NCBI GenBank assembly: GCA_900770165.1
Contig: CAAGJJ010000106.1
Coordinates: forward strand, 62,001-126,000
Direction of reading: 5' to 3'
Origin: Clostridia bacterium
Lineage (GTDB): Bacteria; Bacillota; Clostridia; Oscillospirales; Acutalibacteraceae
DNA length: 64,000 nt
The translations under genes and the position numbers were made by a program. This document shows, piece by piece, positions 40,881 through 52,361 of this stretch (positions within the stretch are counted from its first letter, which is position 1; every line of letters starts with the position of its first letter). The notes beneath the pieces are model-generated. The model was not told the DNA's origin, did no database searches, and was given only the letters and a program-made list of their open reading frames with translations.

Positions 40881-42647
40881 ATGGCATTAGACGGAGCTTT
40901 TTTGAGACATATAAAAAAAGAAATAGAAGACAATGCTATTAATTCTAGGGTAGACAAAATATATCAACCAAATAAAGACGAATTAATACTCTTTTTGAGG
41001 TCGAAAAATAATATAAAAAAATTATTTATTTCTTCTAGAGGAAACAATAGTGCAAGAATACATTTTACTAAATATGTTCCTGAAAATCCAAAGGTACCAC
41101 CTATGCTTTGTATGTTGTTTAGAAAAAAGTTGTGTGGTGCAAAATTAATATCTGTACGGCAGCCATCGTTAGAACGAGTTTTATTTTTAGACTTTAGTGC
41201 TAAAACTGAATTAGCAGAACCTATTAAGCTAACTTTAGTTGTAGAAATTATGGGAAAATATAGTAACATAATCCTTATTGACAGTGAAGAGAAAATTATA
41301 GATGCTGTAAAACGTGTTGATATTCAAATGTCTTCTAAAAGGCTTATACTTCCAGGTGCTAAGTATAGTTTGCCTCCTGCACAGAATAAAATCTCTATTC
41401 TTAGCGATAAAGAAGAGGAAACAATAAATGAAATTTTAAATTCATTAGGAGACGGTTATTTTTCAAAATCATTGTTAAAAGTTGTTCAAGGTATTTCCCC
41501 CGTAGTATGTAGGGAAATAGAATTTTCTGTTTTTCGTCATCTAGATATACCTTTAAAAGATTTAAAAAGTGATGATTTAGTAAAAATACGTGATGTTTTA
41601 AACAATTTGTTTGATATTATAAATAACAAAACTGGAGTACCATTTTTAGTGTATGATTTTAATGATAAGCCCTTAGAATTTTCGTTTATAAATATAATGC
41701 AGTATGAAAATATAGGACACGTTGTTAGATATGAAACATTTTCAGAAGTGTTGGATAACTTTTTTTATGAACGAGATAAATTAGAAAGAATGAGAGTAAA
41801 ATCTTTAGATATCATAAAAACACTGAATACTATTTCAGATAGAATAACAAGAAAAATAAGTATACAAAAGTCTGAAATAAAGAACTGTTCTAACTTTGAG
41901 CAATTTAAGATATATGCTGACCTTATTAATTTAAACTTATATCATATTAAAAAGGGTATTTCTTCAATAGAACTAAAAAATTTTTATGAAGATGATATGC
42001 CAATTGTAGAAATTAAGTTAGATCCATTACTAACGGCTACTCAAAATGCTCAAAAATATTATAAGGAATATAAAAAATCTAAAACTGCTATCTCAGTTTT
42101 AAGCGATCAGATAAAAAATTCTGAGAAAGAATTAGAATATATATCAACGGTTCTTGATGAGTTATATAGATCAAACAATGAATTTGAATTAGAAGAAATA
42201 AGAGATGAGTTATATCTTCAAGGATATTTAAAAACATCTAAAAAGAAAAAGAATAATAAAAAACTTAAACCATTAGAGTTTTTATCGTCTAATGGATTTA
42301 AAATTTTAGTTGGTCGAAATAATATACAAAATGATGAACTAACCTTAAAAAAGTCATCTAAAAATGATATGTGGTTCCATACAAAAGAAATACCAGGTTC
42401 ACATACAGTTATTTTAACAGAAGGTAAAAAAATACCAGAAGAAACTTTACTTCAAGCTGCAACAATAGCTGCATTTCACAGCAAAGCGAAAGAATCATCT
42501 AATGTACCTGTAGATTATACGGAAATTCGTAATGTACACAAACCAAATGGTTCAAAACCAGGAATGGTGATATACGATAAATATAATACAATATACGTTA
42601 CTCCGGACAAAGAACTCATAAAAAAGCTAAAAGTTGAATTTGAATAA
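40881..42647 (+). CDS. rqcH: Rqc2 homologue RqcH (fibronectin-binding-protein-like NFACT protein)
   Basis: A 588-residue NFACT protein that adds alanine tails to stalled nascent chains on 50S subunits. NFACT-N (residues 1-210) includes KVDKIYQPNKDEL-like sequence, the middle is coiled coil (about 290-440), and NFACT-R starts near 460 with DMWFHTKEIPGSH. Length is usual. A sigma-A-like promoter for thyX overlaps its last codons. Confidence 0.94.
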   Translation: MALDGAFLRHIKKEIEDNAINSRVDKIYQPNKDELILFLRSKNNIKKLFISSRGNNSARIHFTKYVPENPKVPPMLCMLFRKKLCGAKLISVRQPSLERVLFLDFSAKTELAEPIKLTLVVEIMGKYSNIILIDSEEKIIDAVKRVDIQMSSKRLILPGAKYSLPPAQNKISILSDKEEETINEILNSLGDGYFSKSLLKVVQGISPVVCREIEFSVFRHLDIPLKDLKSDDLVKIRDVLNNLFDIINNKTGVPFLVYDFNDKPLEFSFINIMQYENIGHVVRYETFSEVLDNFFYERDKLERMRVKSLDIIKTLNTISDRITRKISIQKSEIKNCSNFEQFKIYADLINLNLYHIKKGISSIELKNFYEDDMPIVEIKLDPLLTATQNAQKYYKEYKKSKTAISVLSDQIKNSEKELEYISTVLDELYRSNNEFELEEIRDELYLQGYLKTSKKKKNNKKLKPLEFLSSNGFKILVGRNNIQNDELTLKKSSKNDMWFHTKEIPGSHTVILTEGKKIPEETLLQAATIAAFHSKAKESSNVPVDYTEIRNVHKPNGSKPGMVIYDKYNTIYVTPDKELIKKLKVEFE

Positions 42648-42668
42648 AATGTCATATTCTGTTATAAT
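42640..42668 (+). promoter_or_regulatory. Promoter upstream of thyX
   Basis: TTGAAT (42640-42645), 17 bases, TATAAT (42663-42668). The -35 box lies in the last codons of rqcH. Confidence 0.7.
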
Positions 42669-42716
42669 AAAAAATTGTTTGAATGAGCTTATATATGTTT
42701 AGGAGGAAAGCCATTT

Positions 42717-43499
42717 ATGTTGAAAGTAGAACTACTATCTTATACACCAGAACCAGAAAAAATTATAGCTTCGTCTGCAAAATTGTGTTATTCAAGCGCT
42801 AGTATTGACGAAATAAGAGATAATCTTAATGAAGAGAATACTGCTAAATTTGTAGACATGTTGTCTAATATAGGGCACGAAAGCCCAATAGAACATGTGT
42901 CTTTTACTTTTGGAATACAAGGAGTGTCAAGAGCATTTTTAGCTCAATTGACTAGGCATAGAATTGCTTCATATAGTGTGAAAAGTCAAAGATATGTAAA
43001 TGAAAAAATGTTTGAATATGTAATACCGCCAGAAATAGAAAATTTGCCTCAAGCAAAAATTGAATTTATAAAAGCTATGGAAGAAGATCAAAAACATTAT
43101 GAAAATATTACAGCTATGTTAAAAGAGAAACATAAAAAAGCTTTTATTGATAAAGGAATAGAAGAAAAAAAAGCAAACAATATGGCAGAGAAAAAAGCTA
43201 TTGAAGATGCGAGATTTGTTCTTCCTAATGCTTGTGAAACTAAAATTATTTGTACGTTCAATGCAAGAAGCTTGAAAAATTTCTTTTTTCTCAGATGTTG
43301 CAACAGAGCACAATGGGAAATTAGACAAGTTGCTGTAGAAATGTATAAACTTGTTTTAGGTGTTGCACCTAATTTGTTCAAGAATTCTGGGCCAGCATGT
43401 GTTAATGGGAAATGCCATGAAGGAAAAATGTGTTGTGGAGAAACAGAAAAGGTTCGTGAATTTTTTAAACATTTAGGGGAGAATATATATGAAAGGTAA
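42717..43499 (+). CDS. thyX: Flavin-dependent thymidylate synthase
   Basis: Makes dTMP from dUMP with FAD and methylene-THF. 260 residues with the ThyX motif [13 protein letters not shown] near residue 80 and a late [14 protein letters not shown] segment with QWEIRQVA. A cysteine-rich C-terminal extension ([15 protein letters not shown]) is present. AGGAGG precedes the ATG. It overlaps tmk by 11 bases, so the dTMP maker and dTMP kinase are coupled. Confidence 0.96.
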   Translation: MLKVELLSYTPEPEKIIASSAKLCYSSASIDEIRDNLNEENTAKFVDMLSNIGHESPIEHVSFTFGIQGVSRAFLAQLTRHRIASYSVKSQRYVNEKMFEYVIPPEIENLPQAKIEFIKAMEEDQKHYENITAMLKEKHKKAFIDKGIEEKKANNMAEKKAIEDARFVLPNACETKIICTFNARSLKNFFFLRCCNRAQWEIRQVAVEMYKLVLGVAPNLFKNSGPACVNGKCHEGKMCCGETEKVREFFKHLGENIYER

Positions 43500-44160
43500 G
43501 CTAATTGTTATTGAGGGCCTTGATGGAAGTGGAAAAGCAACACAAACATCCTTGCTATATAAGTATTTAAAAGAGAAAAATAGTAAGACAATAACCGTTA
43601 GTTTTCCTGACTATAATCAACCTTCGTCGACATTGGTAAAAATGTATTTAAATTCTGAATTTGGCAAAGACCCTGATATAGTAAATGCCTATGCAGCTGC
43701 TTCGTTTTATTCTATTGATAGGTATGCTAGTTTTTTGAAATTTTGGAAAGAAAAATATGAAAACGGATTTACAATTATTGCAGATAGATATACCACTTCT
43801 AATGCAATTTATCAAATGTCGAAATTACATTCGGAACATTGGGATGAATATTTAAATTGGCTGTATGACTATGAATATAATAAATTATTATTGCCTAAAC
43901 CAGATTTAGTTATTTATTTAGATATGCCAATTGAAGTATCTCAAGAATTAATGAGTATTCGATATGAAGGCAATGAAGAAAAAAAAGATATTCATGAATC
44001 AAATATTTCATTTTTAAATTTGTGTAGAAAAGCAGCGCTATATTCGTCTAAAAAATGGGGCTGGAAAAATGTTAAATGTTTTTCTGGGTCTAAAGTTAAA
44101 TCAATTGAGGAAATTCATAAAGAAGTAATAGAGATAATTAAAAAAGGTGGATTTTTTTAA
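43489..44160 (+). CDS. tmk: Thymidylate kinase
   Basis: Phosphorylates dTMP to dTDP. 223 residues with the P-loop [11 protein letters not shown] near residues 8-18 and the [10 protein letters not shown] motif near 95. The lid carries an acidic/lysine stretch (EGNEEKKDI). It starts inside the end of thyX and ends on the TAATG overlap with the next gene. Confidence 0.95.
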   Translation: MKGKLIVIEGLDGSGKATQTSLLYKYLKEKNSKTITVSFPDYNQPSSTLVKMYLNSEFGKDPDIVNAYAAASFYSIDRYASFLKFWKEKYENGFTIIADRYTTSNAIYQMSKLHSEHWDEYLNWLYDYEYNKLLLPKPDLVIYLDMPIEVSQELMSIRYEGNEEKKDIHESNISFLNLCRKAALYSSKKWGWKNVKCFSGSKVKSIEEIHKEVIEIIKKGGFF

Positions 44161-45038
44161 TGCTCAATTTTAGATATGCTAATATAGAGGATAAAGAATG
44201 GATTAGCCCAATGTTTAAAAATTCAGGTTATTTGGGTGCAGATTTTTGTTTTGGAAGTTTATTTATATGGCAAGAAATATATAAAAGTAAGATCAGTAAA
44301 GACGATGATTTTTTATATAGAATTTACGATGACGATGAAACTTTATATGCATTTCCAATAGGAACTGGAGATTACAGTAAAGCTTTAAAAGTTTTAATTC
44401 AAGATGCTAAGGATAGAAATATTCCATTTAAAATGTTTGGTGTTACTGATAAAATGAAAAAAATTCTAGATACTATAATTCCAAATAAATTTAAATTTGA
44501 ACTTAGAAGAGATATGTCTGATTATATATATAACAGCGAAGATCTTATTTTTTTACAAGGGAAAAAATATCATAGTAAAAGAAATCATATATCTAAGTTT
44601 AAAAAAATGTATAATTGGAATTACAATGATATAAATAGAGATAATTTATACTTATGCAAAGAATTTTTCTATAAATGGTTTTTATTAAATAAAGATAAAA
44701 ATGTAGACTCGGAAAAAATTGCATTAAAAAAAGCTTTAAATTATTATTTTGATTTAGAATTAATGGGTGGATATTTAGAAGTAGATAACCAGATTGCGGC
44801 TATAACTATTGGAGAACAAATAAATTCTGAAATATTTGATATTCATTTTGAAAAAGCGTTATTGGAATATTCAGGTTCTTATCCAACTATAAATCAAGAA
44901 TTTGCGAAACGAAATTTATCTAATTATAAATATATTAATAGGGAAGAAGATATAGGAATTGAAGGATTAAGAAAATCTAAATTATCTTATAATCCAGCGT
45001 TTTTATTAGATAGATATAACGCTTATTTGGAGATATAA
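44160..45038 (+). CDS. DUF2156 (phosphatidylglycerol lysyltransferase C-terminal-like) protein
   Basis: A 292-residue GNAT-fold protein with the DUF2156 pattern: KRNHISKFKK near residue 141, a central LMGGYLEVDNQIAAITIGE and a late INREEDIGIEGLRKSK stretch. MprF proteins share this domain for aminoacyl transfer, but this one has no membrane part. The substrate is unknown. It is followed after one base by a GNAT gene. Confidence 0.88.
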   Translation: MLNFRYANIEDKEWISPMFKNSGYLGADFCFGSLFIWQEIYKSKISKDDDFLYRIYDDDETLYAFPIGTGDYSKALKVLIQDAKDRNIPFKMFGVTDKMKKILDTIIPNKFKFELRRDMSDYIYNSEDLIFLQGKKYHSKRNHISKFKKMYNWNYNDINRDNLYLCKEFFYKWFLLNKDKNVDSEKIALKKALNYYFDLELMGGYLEVDNQIAAITIGEQINSEIFDIHFEKALLEYSGSYPTINQEFAKRNLSNYKYINREEDIGIEGLRKSKLSYNPAFLLDRYNAYLEI

Positions 45039-45039
45039 T

Positions 45040-45918
45040 ATGGAATGCAGATTAGCAAAAAGTTCTGATATAGATCAAATTATTCAAATTTTTAAAATTT
45101 CTTTTGGTGAAACAGATGAAACTTTAAAAATTTTTTTTGAAGAAAAATTTCAATTAGATAAATGTGTAGTTTGTATTGTTAATGAACGAATAGTTGCTTT
45201 GCTTAATATGTTTAATACTAAAATAGTCACAAGCAATCATTTTGAAAAAGCCGTTTATATTTATGGAGCTGCAACACATCCTGAATACAGAAAAAAGGGG
45301 TATATGAGTAGCTTAATTAGTTATTCGCATAAATTAGCCTATAATAGAGGGCACAAATATTCTATATTGCTTCCGGAAAGCCGCACTCTTTACGACTATT
45401 ACAAAAAATTTGGCTATATTGATTTTTTTAAAGTTCGTTTTATAGACATTAATAGTAATGAAATTATAAAATATATAATAACTGATAATTTTAATGACTA
45501 TAAGCCATTATCCCTTGACTATATGAGAGATCTACGTTTTAATATATGTAAAGATCATATTGGAACAGCTATGTGGAATATCAAAGATATTGAATATGCA
45601 ATTAATATGAATCATAAGTACGGAGGAGAAATTGTTTATAGTAATGAAGGGTATGCTTTGTGTTATGTTGCAAATAATAATGTGTTACAAGTAATAGAAT
45701 TTATGGTTACAGAAAATGATTTTAATAATCTTTTAACTGCAATTTATAAGAGATATCCAAACATTAATTATAGATTTAGATTACCGGTATTTACTAACTA
45801 TTTTTCCGAAAAAGGTGAGATAAATACTTTTGGAATGTTAAAACCTTTAAATAATGATATTAACTGTGATATAATAAATAAATCTAGTTATCCATACTTA
45901 GGACTAACACTAGATTAA
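45040..45918 (+). CDS. GNAT family N-acetyltransferase
   Basis: A 292-residue protein with an N-terminal acetyl-CoA-binding GNAT domain. The ATHPEYRKKGYMSSLI segment near residues 77-92 is the pyrophosphate-binding motif A. The C-terminal half looks like a second, degenerate GNAT or Eis-like domain. Substrate unknown. It pairs with the DUF2156 gene, which is common in Clostridia. Confidence 0.88.
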   Translation: MECRLAKSSDIDQIIQIFKISFGETDETLKIFFEEKFQLDKCVVCIVNERIVALLNMFNTKIVTSNHFEKAVYIYGAATHPEYRKKGYMSSLISYSHKLAYNRGHKYSILLPESRTLYDYYKKFGYIDFFKVRFIDINSNEIIKYIITDNFNDYKPLSLDYMRDLRFNICKDHIGTAMWNIKDIEYAINMNHKYGGEIVYSNEGYALCYVANNNVLQVIEFMVTENDFNNLLTAIYKRYPNINYRFRLPVFTNYFSEKGEINTFGMLKPLNNDINCDIINKSSYPYLGLTLD

Positions 45919-45961
45919 AAAGATATTGATTGGAGTGAAAAAGCATATTTAGTGCATTATT

Positions 45962-46501
45962 ATGATATATATTTTTTTAGCTAGCGGATTTGAAGAAATA
46001 GAGGCGTTAACTACTGTAGATTTGCTAAGAAGGGCTGAATTGAATGTTAAAACTGTAGGAATTGGCTCTAAAACTATACGTGGTGCGCATGGTATAACTG
46101 TAATATCGGATATTCAAGAGAAAGATGTAGTTACAGATAACTTAGATGCTATTGTTCTTCCTGGAGGCATGCCAGGGGCATTAAATTTAGAAAAATCTTC
46201 AATAGTAACTGCGTGCGTAAATTATTGTAATGACAATGAGAAATATATTGCGGCAATTTGTGCTGCACCCTCTATATTAGGGCATAATCACATACTCGAT
46301 GATAAAAATGCTACTTGTTTTCCTGGGTTTGAGAATGAATTATATGGTGCAAATGTTGTAGATGATCATATATGTGTTGATGGACATATTATTACTGCAA
46401 AAGGTCCGGGTGTATCAATTGAATTTTCGTTAAAAATTATAGAAAAACTTTTAAACAAAGAAATTTCTAACAAAATTAGGATGTCTATTCAATGCAAATA
46501 A
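45962..46501 (+). CDS. DJ-1/PfpI family protein
   Basis: A 179-residue DJ-1-like protein. The nucleophile cysteine lies in the YIAAICAAPSILG elbow near residue 100, and GGMPGA forms part of the oxyanion region. Members act as glyoxalase/deglycase or chaperone; the exact activity is not settled. No ribosome site at the usual distance is seen before ATG 45962, and an in-frame stop at 45950 excludes an earlier start. Confidence 0.93.
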   Translation: MIYIFLASGFEEIEALTTVDLLRRAELNVKTVGIGSKTIRGAHGITVISDIQEKDVVTDNLDAIVLPGGMPGALNLEKSSIVTACVNYCNDNEKYIAAICAAPSILGHNHILDDKNATCFPGFENELYGANVVDDHICVDGHIITAKGPGVSIEFSLKIIEKLLNKEISNKIRMSIQCK

Positions 46502-47091
46502 AAAACATTAAAGAGTATAAAATGAGTTTAAGGCTTCGTCATAAAAAATTAAGAACAGACATGAACGAAGAGTATAAAAAGAAGCTAGATTTAAAAATAT
46601 ATAATCGAGTTTTATCTTTAAAAGAGTATAAAAACTGCGATGCGTTTATTACTTATGTTTCTAAAAAAATAGAAGTTGATACTTTAAAAATTATTGAAAA
46701 AGCGTTCACAGATAATAAAATTGTAGCTGTTCCTAAATGTATTCCTGAACAAAAGAAAATGAAGTTTTATATAATAAAATCACTAAATGACTTGGAACCT
46801 GGTACATTCAATGTTTTAGAGCCAATTGAATCTAAGTGTGAAATTTTAAATAATTGTAATAATTCTTTATGCATTGTTCCAGGATTTTCATTTGACCATG
46901 AAGGATATAGGTTAGGATATGGACAAGGATATTACGATAGATTTTTGAGTGATTTTTATGGTATTACAGTAGGACTGTGCTATTCACATAGTATTGTAGC
47001 AAAATTACCACACGGATACTTTGACAAACCTGTTGATTTATTAATTACAGATAGATATATTATGGATATAAGGAGAACTATTAATGAATGA
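46492..47091 (+). CDS. 5-formyltetrahydrofolate cyclo-ligase
   Basis: Converts 5-formyl-THF to methenyl-THF with ATP. 199 residues: basic start (LRLRHKKLR) and the signature GYRLGYGQGYYDRFL near residues 140-154. It overlaps the DJ-1 gene by 10 bases and mltG by 8, so the three genes are one unit. Confidence 0.93.
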   Translation: MQIKNIKEYKMSLRLRHKKLRTDMNEEYKKKLDLKIYNRVLSLKEYKNCDAFITYVSKKIEVDTLKIIEKAFTDNKIVAVPKCIPEQKKMKFYIIKSLNDLEPGTFNVLEPIESKCEILNNCNNSLCIVPGFSFDHEGYRLGYGQGYYDRFLSDFYGITVGLCYSHSIVAKLPHGYFDKPVDLLITDRYIMDIRRTINE

Positions 47092-48418
47092 TGATCTAAA
47101 AAAATATAACCCTAATACATCTAAGGGCAAAAAAAAGAATTATAAACAGAATACCAATGATGAAACAGTTATATATGATAAAAAAAGCGTTTTATCTGGC
47201 ATAAAGAAGGCAGACAATAAAGTAACAAATACGCAAGACAAGCAAGCGAATAATAGTACTTCTCAAGAAATTGAAAGACAAAGATTAAAGCAAAAATCTA
47301 AAAAAAATACTTATTTATTTAGAAGTATTTGGATAGTAATGATTGTACTTGTGTCTGTTATGATAATTAAGTACATACTAGTTGGAATAAATGATATGTT
47401 AGCGATTAACAGGGAAAGCAGCGAAAGTAAAGTTGTAGTTGAAATACCAAAAGGTTCAGGAGTAAATGAGATATCTAATATTTTGTATACATCAGGAATA
47501 ATAAAAGATAAAAGCTTTTTTAAGCTTTATGCAGTGCTCACAAAATCAGCTAAGAAATTTACTCAGGGTACGTACGAAATGAAGCCAGGAATGGATTACG
47601 AAGCCATAGTGAATTATTTGCAGACTCAGTCTAACCGTACAGATACACTTAATTTAACTTTTACTGAGGGAAAAACTATTTTAGAATATGCACAAATTTT
47701 ATCTGAAAATGAAATTTGTGATTATGATGAGTTCTTAAGTGTTTGCAATTCCGATATTTTTGATAATGAATATAAATTCCTTTCAGATATAAATAATGCA
47801 AGTGATAGATATTATAAATTAGAAGGATATTTATTTCCAGATACTTATACTTTTTACAAAGGTGAAGATCCTAAAAATACAGTTACAAGGTTTTTAGATA
47901 ATTTTTACAATAAGGTATATGTGAAAAAGAATGTAGAAGGATATAGTTCAAAAATTAATATTGCAGAATTAGCAGAAGATAAAGGAATGTCTTTAAACGA
48001 TTTAACTATTTTAGCGTCTCTTATACAAGCTGAAGCTGCTGATGTCGAAGACATGTATTATATATCTTCTATATTTCATAATAGATTAAGCACATTAAAT
48101 AATGATGGCCTTAATGAATTTGGGGAATTTGGCATGAACAAATTAGGATCTGATGTAACTGTATGGTATCCATATAAAAATAAGAATGATGTCCCAGCTG
48201 ATAAGTTAAATGAATTTCCAGGGAAATATGATACTTATAACAATGCTGGATTACCTAAAGGGCCAGTTTGTAGCCCTGGTTTAGATGCTATAGATGCAGC
48301 TTTAAATCCAAAAGATACAGATTACTATTATTTTTGTCATAGTAACGATGGTGATTCTTACTATGCAAAAACAAATAGTGCACATCAAAATAATTTAGCT
48401 AAAGCTGGTCTTAAATAA
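47084..48418 (+). CDS. mltG: Endolytic transglycosylase MltG
   Basis: Cuts nascent peptidoglycan strands at the membrane. 444 residues: a long Lys/Asn-rich cytoplasmic part (1-75), one transmembrane helix (about 77-105), a LysM-like region (VEIPKGSGVNEI) and the YceG catalytic domain with the glutamate in LIQAEAADVED near residue 313 and the later GLPKGPVCSPG motif. AAGGAG precedes the ATG. Confidence 0.95.
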   Translation: MNDDLKKYNPNTSKGKKKNYKQNTNDETVIYDKKSVLSGIKKADNKVTNTQDKQANNSTSQEIERQRLKQKSKKNTYLFRSIWIVMIVLVSVMIIKYILVGINDMLAINRESSESKVVVEIPKGSGVNEISNILYTSGIIKDKSFFKLYAVLTKSAKKFTQGTYEMKPGMDYEAIVNYLQTQSNRTDTLNLTFTEGKTILEYAQILSENEICDYDEFLSVCNSDIFDNEYKFLSDINNASDRYYKLEGYLFPDTYTFYKGEDPKNTVTRFLDNFYNKVYVKKNVEGYSSKINIAELAEDKGMSLNDLTILASLIQAEAADVEDMYYISSIFHNRLSTLNNDGLNEFGEFGMNKLGSDVTVWYPYKNKNDVPADKLNEFPGKYDTYNNAGLPKGPVCSPGLDAIDAALNPKDTDYYYFCHSNDGDSYYAKTNSAHQNNLAKAGLK

Positions 48419-48434
48419 TTTTAGGAGTATTAAA

Positions 48435-49679
48435 TTGAAAAATATGAATTTAAATAAAGCCGAAATATTGTCTCCTGCTGGAGATATGGAAAGATTAATT
48501 GCTGCTGTAGATTTTGGCGCTGATGCAGTGTATTTAGCTGGGAAAGAATTTGGAATGAGAACATCTCCATCTAATTTCGACAATGAAACTTTAAAAAAAG
48601 CAGTTTTATATGCTCATAAAAACGGAGTGAAAGTATATTTAACATGTAATACATTACCAAGAAATGATGAAATTAAAAGAATACCAGATTTTTTAACCGC
48701 TTCACAAGATGCTGGTGTAGATGCATTTATAATATCTGATATTGGCGTAATGAACTTAGCTTTGAAATATGCTCCGAATACTGATATTCATATTTCAACA
48801 CAAGCAGGAGTTGTTAATTACTCTTCAGCAAGTACATTTTATGAAATGGGTGCAAAACGAGTCGTTCTGGCAAGAGAGCTTTCTTTGGAAGAGATAGCAT
48901 TTATTAGAGAGCATACACCTTCTAAGCTTGAAATAGAAGCATTTGTTCACGGTTCTATGTGTGTTTCATTTTCTGGTAGATGTTTAATTTCAAGCTATTT
49001 AACGGGAAGAGATGCAAACAGAGGAGATTGTGCACAACCGTGTAGATGGAAGTATAATATTGTTGAAGAAAATCGCGCTGGACAATTTTTTCCAATAATG
49101 GAAGATGACAAAGGTACATACTTATTTAACTCCAGGGACCTTTGTATGATAGAACATATTCCTGAGCTAATTAAGGCTGGGGTTACAAGTCTTAAAATTG
49201 AAGGTAGAGCTAAATCTGCGTATTATGTTGCTGTTACCACAAATGCTTATAAACATGCCCTTAACGATTATTATAAAATGGGAGATAATTGGAAACTTGC
49301 TAGTTGGATTAAAGAAGAGTTAAATAAAATTAGCCATCGTGATTATAATACAGGTTTTTTCTTTGGAAATGATCCTGGTCAAGTACATGAAAATGGCGGT
49401 TATATAAGAAATTATGAAGTAGTTGCAGTTTGTGATGATTATGAAAATGGTTTTGCTGAAGTATCTCAAAGAAATCGTTTTTATGTTGGGGATACCTTAG
49501 ATGTTTTAGAGCCATTTGGAGAACCATTCGATATAACTGTAACAAATATGTACGATGAGTGGAAAAACAAAATAGATGTTGCCCCACATGCCATGCAAAA
49601 GCTATTAATACCTACTTCTCGACCAATTAGCAAGGGTGCATTATTTAGAAAAAAGATTATAAATAAAAGAGAGGCATAG
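48435..49679 (+). CDS. Peptidase U32 family protein (TrhP/RlhA-type)
   Basis: A 414-residue U32 protein. [13 protein letters not shown] and GADAVYLAG open the barrel. The signature [20 protein letters not shown] is near residue 175, followed by [10 protein letters not shown], whose cysteines likely bind an iron-sulfur cluster. Known relatives hydroxylate tRNA or rRNA uridines or cytidines via prephenate; protease activity is doubtful. TTG start behind AGGAG. Confidence 0.94.
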   Translation: MKNMNLNKAEILSPAGDMERLIAAVDFGADAVYLAGKEFGMRTSPSNFDNETLKKAVLYAHKNGVKVYLTCNTLPRNDEIKRIPDFLTASQDAGVDAFIISDIGVMNLALKYAPNTDIHISTQAGVVNYSSASTFYEMGAKRVVLARELSLEEIAFIREHTPSKLEIEAFVHGSMCVSFSGRCLISSYLTGRDANRGDCAQPCRWKYNIVEENRAGQFFPIMEDDKGTYLFNSRDLCMIEHIPELIKAGVTSLKIEGRAKSAYYVAVTTNAYKHALNDYYKMGDNWKLASWIKEELNKISHRDYNTGFFFGNDPGQVHENGGYIRNYEVVAVCDDYENGFAEVSQRNRFYVGDTLDVLEPFGEPFDITVTNMYDEWKNKIDVAPHAMQKLLIPTSRPISKGALFRKKIINKREA

Positions 49680-49684
49680 TCAAT

Positions 49685-50914
49685 ATGGGAGTATTCGATG
49701 AATTAAAATCAAGAGGCCTAATTGCTCAAGTGACAAACGAAAAAAAGGTTAAAGATATTTTAAATAATCAAAAAATAAATTTTTATATAGGATTCGACCC
49801 AACAGCTGATAGTCTACACGTTGGACACTTTGTTCAAATAATGGTAATGTCACATATGCAAAAAGCGGGACATAAACCAATTGCTCTGTTTGGTGGGGGA
49901 ACTGGCATGATAGGGGACCCATCTGGAAAATCTGATATGAGAAAGATGTTAAAAAAAGAGGATATAGAGCATAATATAGAATGCTTTAAAAAACAAATGT
50001 CGCGTTTAATAGATTTTTCTAACGATAAGGCTATAATGGTTAATAACGCAGATTGGTTATCTCATTTAAATTATATAGATTTTTTAAGAGATGTAGGAGT
50101 TCACTTTTCAGTAAATAGAATGTTATCGTTTGAATGCTATAAACAAAGACTAGAAAGAGGACTATCATTTTTTGAATTGAATTATATGTTAATGCAAAGT
50201 TATGACTTTTTAGTATTGAATAGAAAATATAACTGTGATATGGAACTCGGTGGAGATGACCAATGGAGTAATATAATTGGTGGAGTAGAGTTAATAAGGA
50301 AAAAAGAAGGAAAAGAAGCATATGGAATGACATTTACTTTATTAACAACTAGTGAAGGTAAAAAGATGGGAAAAACCGAAAACGGAGCAGTTTGGTTAGA
50401 TCCAGAAAAAACAAGTCCGTATGAATTTTATCAATATTGGCGAAACGTTGCTGATGCTGATGTTATTCGTTGCTTAAAGATTCTCACATTTTTACCTTTA
50501 GAAGAAATTGATGAGCTTTCTAGGCTCCAAGGAAGTGATATAAACAAAGCTAAAGAGATTTTAGCATTTGAAGTAACGAAGTTAATTCATGGAGAAACCG
50601 AAGCAATAAAATCGCAAGAAGCTGCAAGAGCTTTATTTGCTTTAAACACTAATACTGATAATATGCCATCAACAGAGATTAATATATCTAATTTCAACAA
50701 TGATGAAATCTCTATAATAGATCTTTTATTACTATTAAAATTAGTACCATCTAAAGGAGAAGCTAGAAGATTAATTAGCCAAGGTGGAATATCTATCGAT
50801 TCACAAAAAGTAATGTCTATTGATGAAAAGGTATTATTTAATCAATTTGAGAAGGGATATATAGTTGTGAAAAAAGGTAAAAAAGTTTACCATAAAGCTA
50901 TAATTAAACAGTAA
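49685..50914 (+). CDS. tyrS: Tyrosyl-tRNA synthetase
   Basis: Charges tRNA-Tyr. 409 residues, class I: HVGH in [10 protein letters not shown] near residues 45-48, the KMSKS-like KKMGKTENG near 232, and a C-terminal S4 RNA-binding domain (about 340-405). GAGAGG precedes the ATG. There is no T-box leader: the gene starts 5 bases after the U32 gene. Confidence 0.97.
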   Translation: MGVFDELKSRGLIAQVTNEKKVKDILNNQKINFYIGFDPTADSLHVGHFVQIMVMSHMQKAGHKPIALFGGGTGMIGDPSGKSDMRKMLKKEDIEHNIECFKKQMSRLIDFSNDKAIMVNNADWLSHLNYIDFLRDVGVHFSVNRMLSFECYKQRLERGLSFFELNYMLMQSYDFLVLNRKYNCDMELGGDDQWSNIIGGVELIRKKEGKEAYGMTFTLLTTSEGKKMGKTENGAVWLDPEKTSPYEFYQYWRNVADADVIRCLKILTFLPLEEIDELSRLQGSDINKAKEILAFEVTKLIHGETEAIKSQEAARALFALNTNTDNMPSTEINISNFNNDEISIIDLLLLLKLVPSKGEARRLISQGGISIDSQKVMSIDEKVLFNQFEKGYIVVKKGKKVYHKAIIKQ

Positions 50915-50950
50915 TCAAATATTTATTATTGTTTAAGGGGAAAGAATATT

Positions 50951-52333
50951 ATGGCATCAAAAATTAAAAGCTTTTATGTTTGTAGTGAGTGTGGTTTTGA
51001 GTCTGCTAAATTGTTTGGCAAATGTCCTGGATGTGGTGAATGGAATACCATGAATGAAGAAATTAGAGATGTTTCTAAACAGAATAATAGGGCTACTACA
51101 GCCAGTTTGAATTTTAGACAAAACTATTCAGCACCAATACTAATGAATGATATTGATACAAGAGACGAGCAAAGATTTAATACTGGATATTCAGAACTTG
51201 ATAGAGTATTAGGTGGGGGTATTGTAAAAGGATCTATAATTCTTCTTGGTGGTGACCCAGGAATAGGAAAATCTACAATATTACTTCAAGTATGTAATAA
51301 CCTTGGCAAAAAACATAAAGTTTTGTATGCATCTGGAGAAGAATCTAAACGTCAGCTAAAAATACGTGCCTCACGTTTAAAGGTTGACACAGAGAACCTA
51401 TATGTAATGACAGAAACAGATATAGAATATATAATTGAAGGAATAAAATCTGAAAAACCAGATATTGTAATGATAGATTCAATACAAACTATGAGTTTGC
51501 AAGATCTATCATCATCGCCCGGAAGCGTTTCTCAGGTTAAAGAATGTACAAATGCTTTAATGCGAGTAGCAAAATCTTTAGATATTCCAATTATAATTGT
51601 TGGACACGTAAATAAAGATGGTGCTATTGCTGGCCCTAAGGTACTTGAACATATTGTCGATTGTGTACTATATTTTGAAGGCGATAGACATATGTCTTAT
51701 AGAATACTAAGGGCAATAAAAAATAGATATGGTTCCACAAATGAAATTGGTGTATTCCAAATGCTAGATAATGGTCTTCAAGAAGTTGAAAATCCATCAT
51801 TAATGTTACTTTCTGGTAAACCTAAAAATGTATCTGGAACTTGTGTAGCCTGTGTTATGGAAGGCTCTAGACCGATATTATCTGAAGTTCAGGGCTTAGC
51901 AACGTCTTCAGGGTTTGGGAACCCAAGAAGAATGTCAACAGGATTTGACTATAATAGATTATCTTTATTACTTGCTGTTTTAGAGAAACGTTCAGGATAC
52001 TTTTTTTCTAATATGGATACATATATAAACGTAGTTGGAGGCATGAGGTTAGATGAACCTGCAGCAGATTTAGCTGTGGCTATTTCGTTAATATCTAGTC
52101 TGAAAGATACAATAATTAGTGATAAAGATGTAGTTTTTGGAGAGATAGGCCTTGCTGGAGAAATAAGAGCTGTATCGCATGCTCATGAAAGAGTTATAGA
52201 ATGTTCAAGGCTTGGATTCAAACGTTGTATTTTACCTTATCATAATTTAAAATCATTGAAAAACTCATATAACGATATTGAACTTATTGGTGTTAGAAGT
52301 ATAAGACAAGCTTTTGAGTTATTAAATAATTAA
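50951..52333 (+). CDS. radA: DNA repair protein RadA
   Basis: A 460-residue RecA-like branch-migration ATPase. Parts: an N-terminal C4 zinc finger (CSECG...CPGCGEW), Walker A GGDPGIGKST near residue 99, the RadA-specific KNRYG (usually KNRFG) near residue 257, and a Lon-protease-like C-terminal domain. Confidence 0.97.
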   Translation: MASKIKSFYVCSECGFESAKLFGKCPGCGEWNTMNEEIRDVSKQNNRATTASLNFRQNYSAPILMNDIDTRDEQRFNTGYSELDRVLGGGIVKGSIILLGGDPGIGKSTILLQVCNNLGKKHKVLYASGEESKRQLKIRASRLKVDTENLYVMTETDIEYIIEGIKSEKPDIVMIDSIQTMSLQDLSSSPGSVSQVKECTNALMRVAKSLDIPIIIVGHVNKDGAIAGPKVLEHIVDCVLYFEGDRHMSYRILRAIKNRYGSTNEIGVFQMLDNGLQEVENPSLMLLSGKPKNVSGTCVACVMEGSRPILSEVQGLATSSGFGNPRRMSTGFDYNRLSLLLAVLEKRSGYFFSNMDTYINVVGGMRLDEPAADLAVAISLISSLKDTIISDKDVVFGEIGLAGEIRAVSHAHERVIECSRLGFKRCILPYHNLKSLKNSYNDIELIGVRSIRQAFELLNN

Positions 52334-52361
52334 ATTTTATAATCAAATATATAGTGGATAA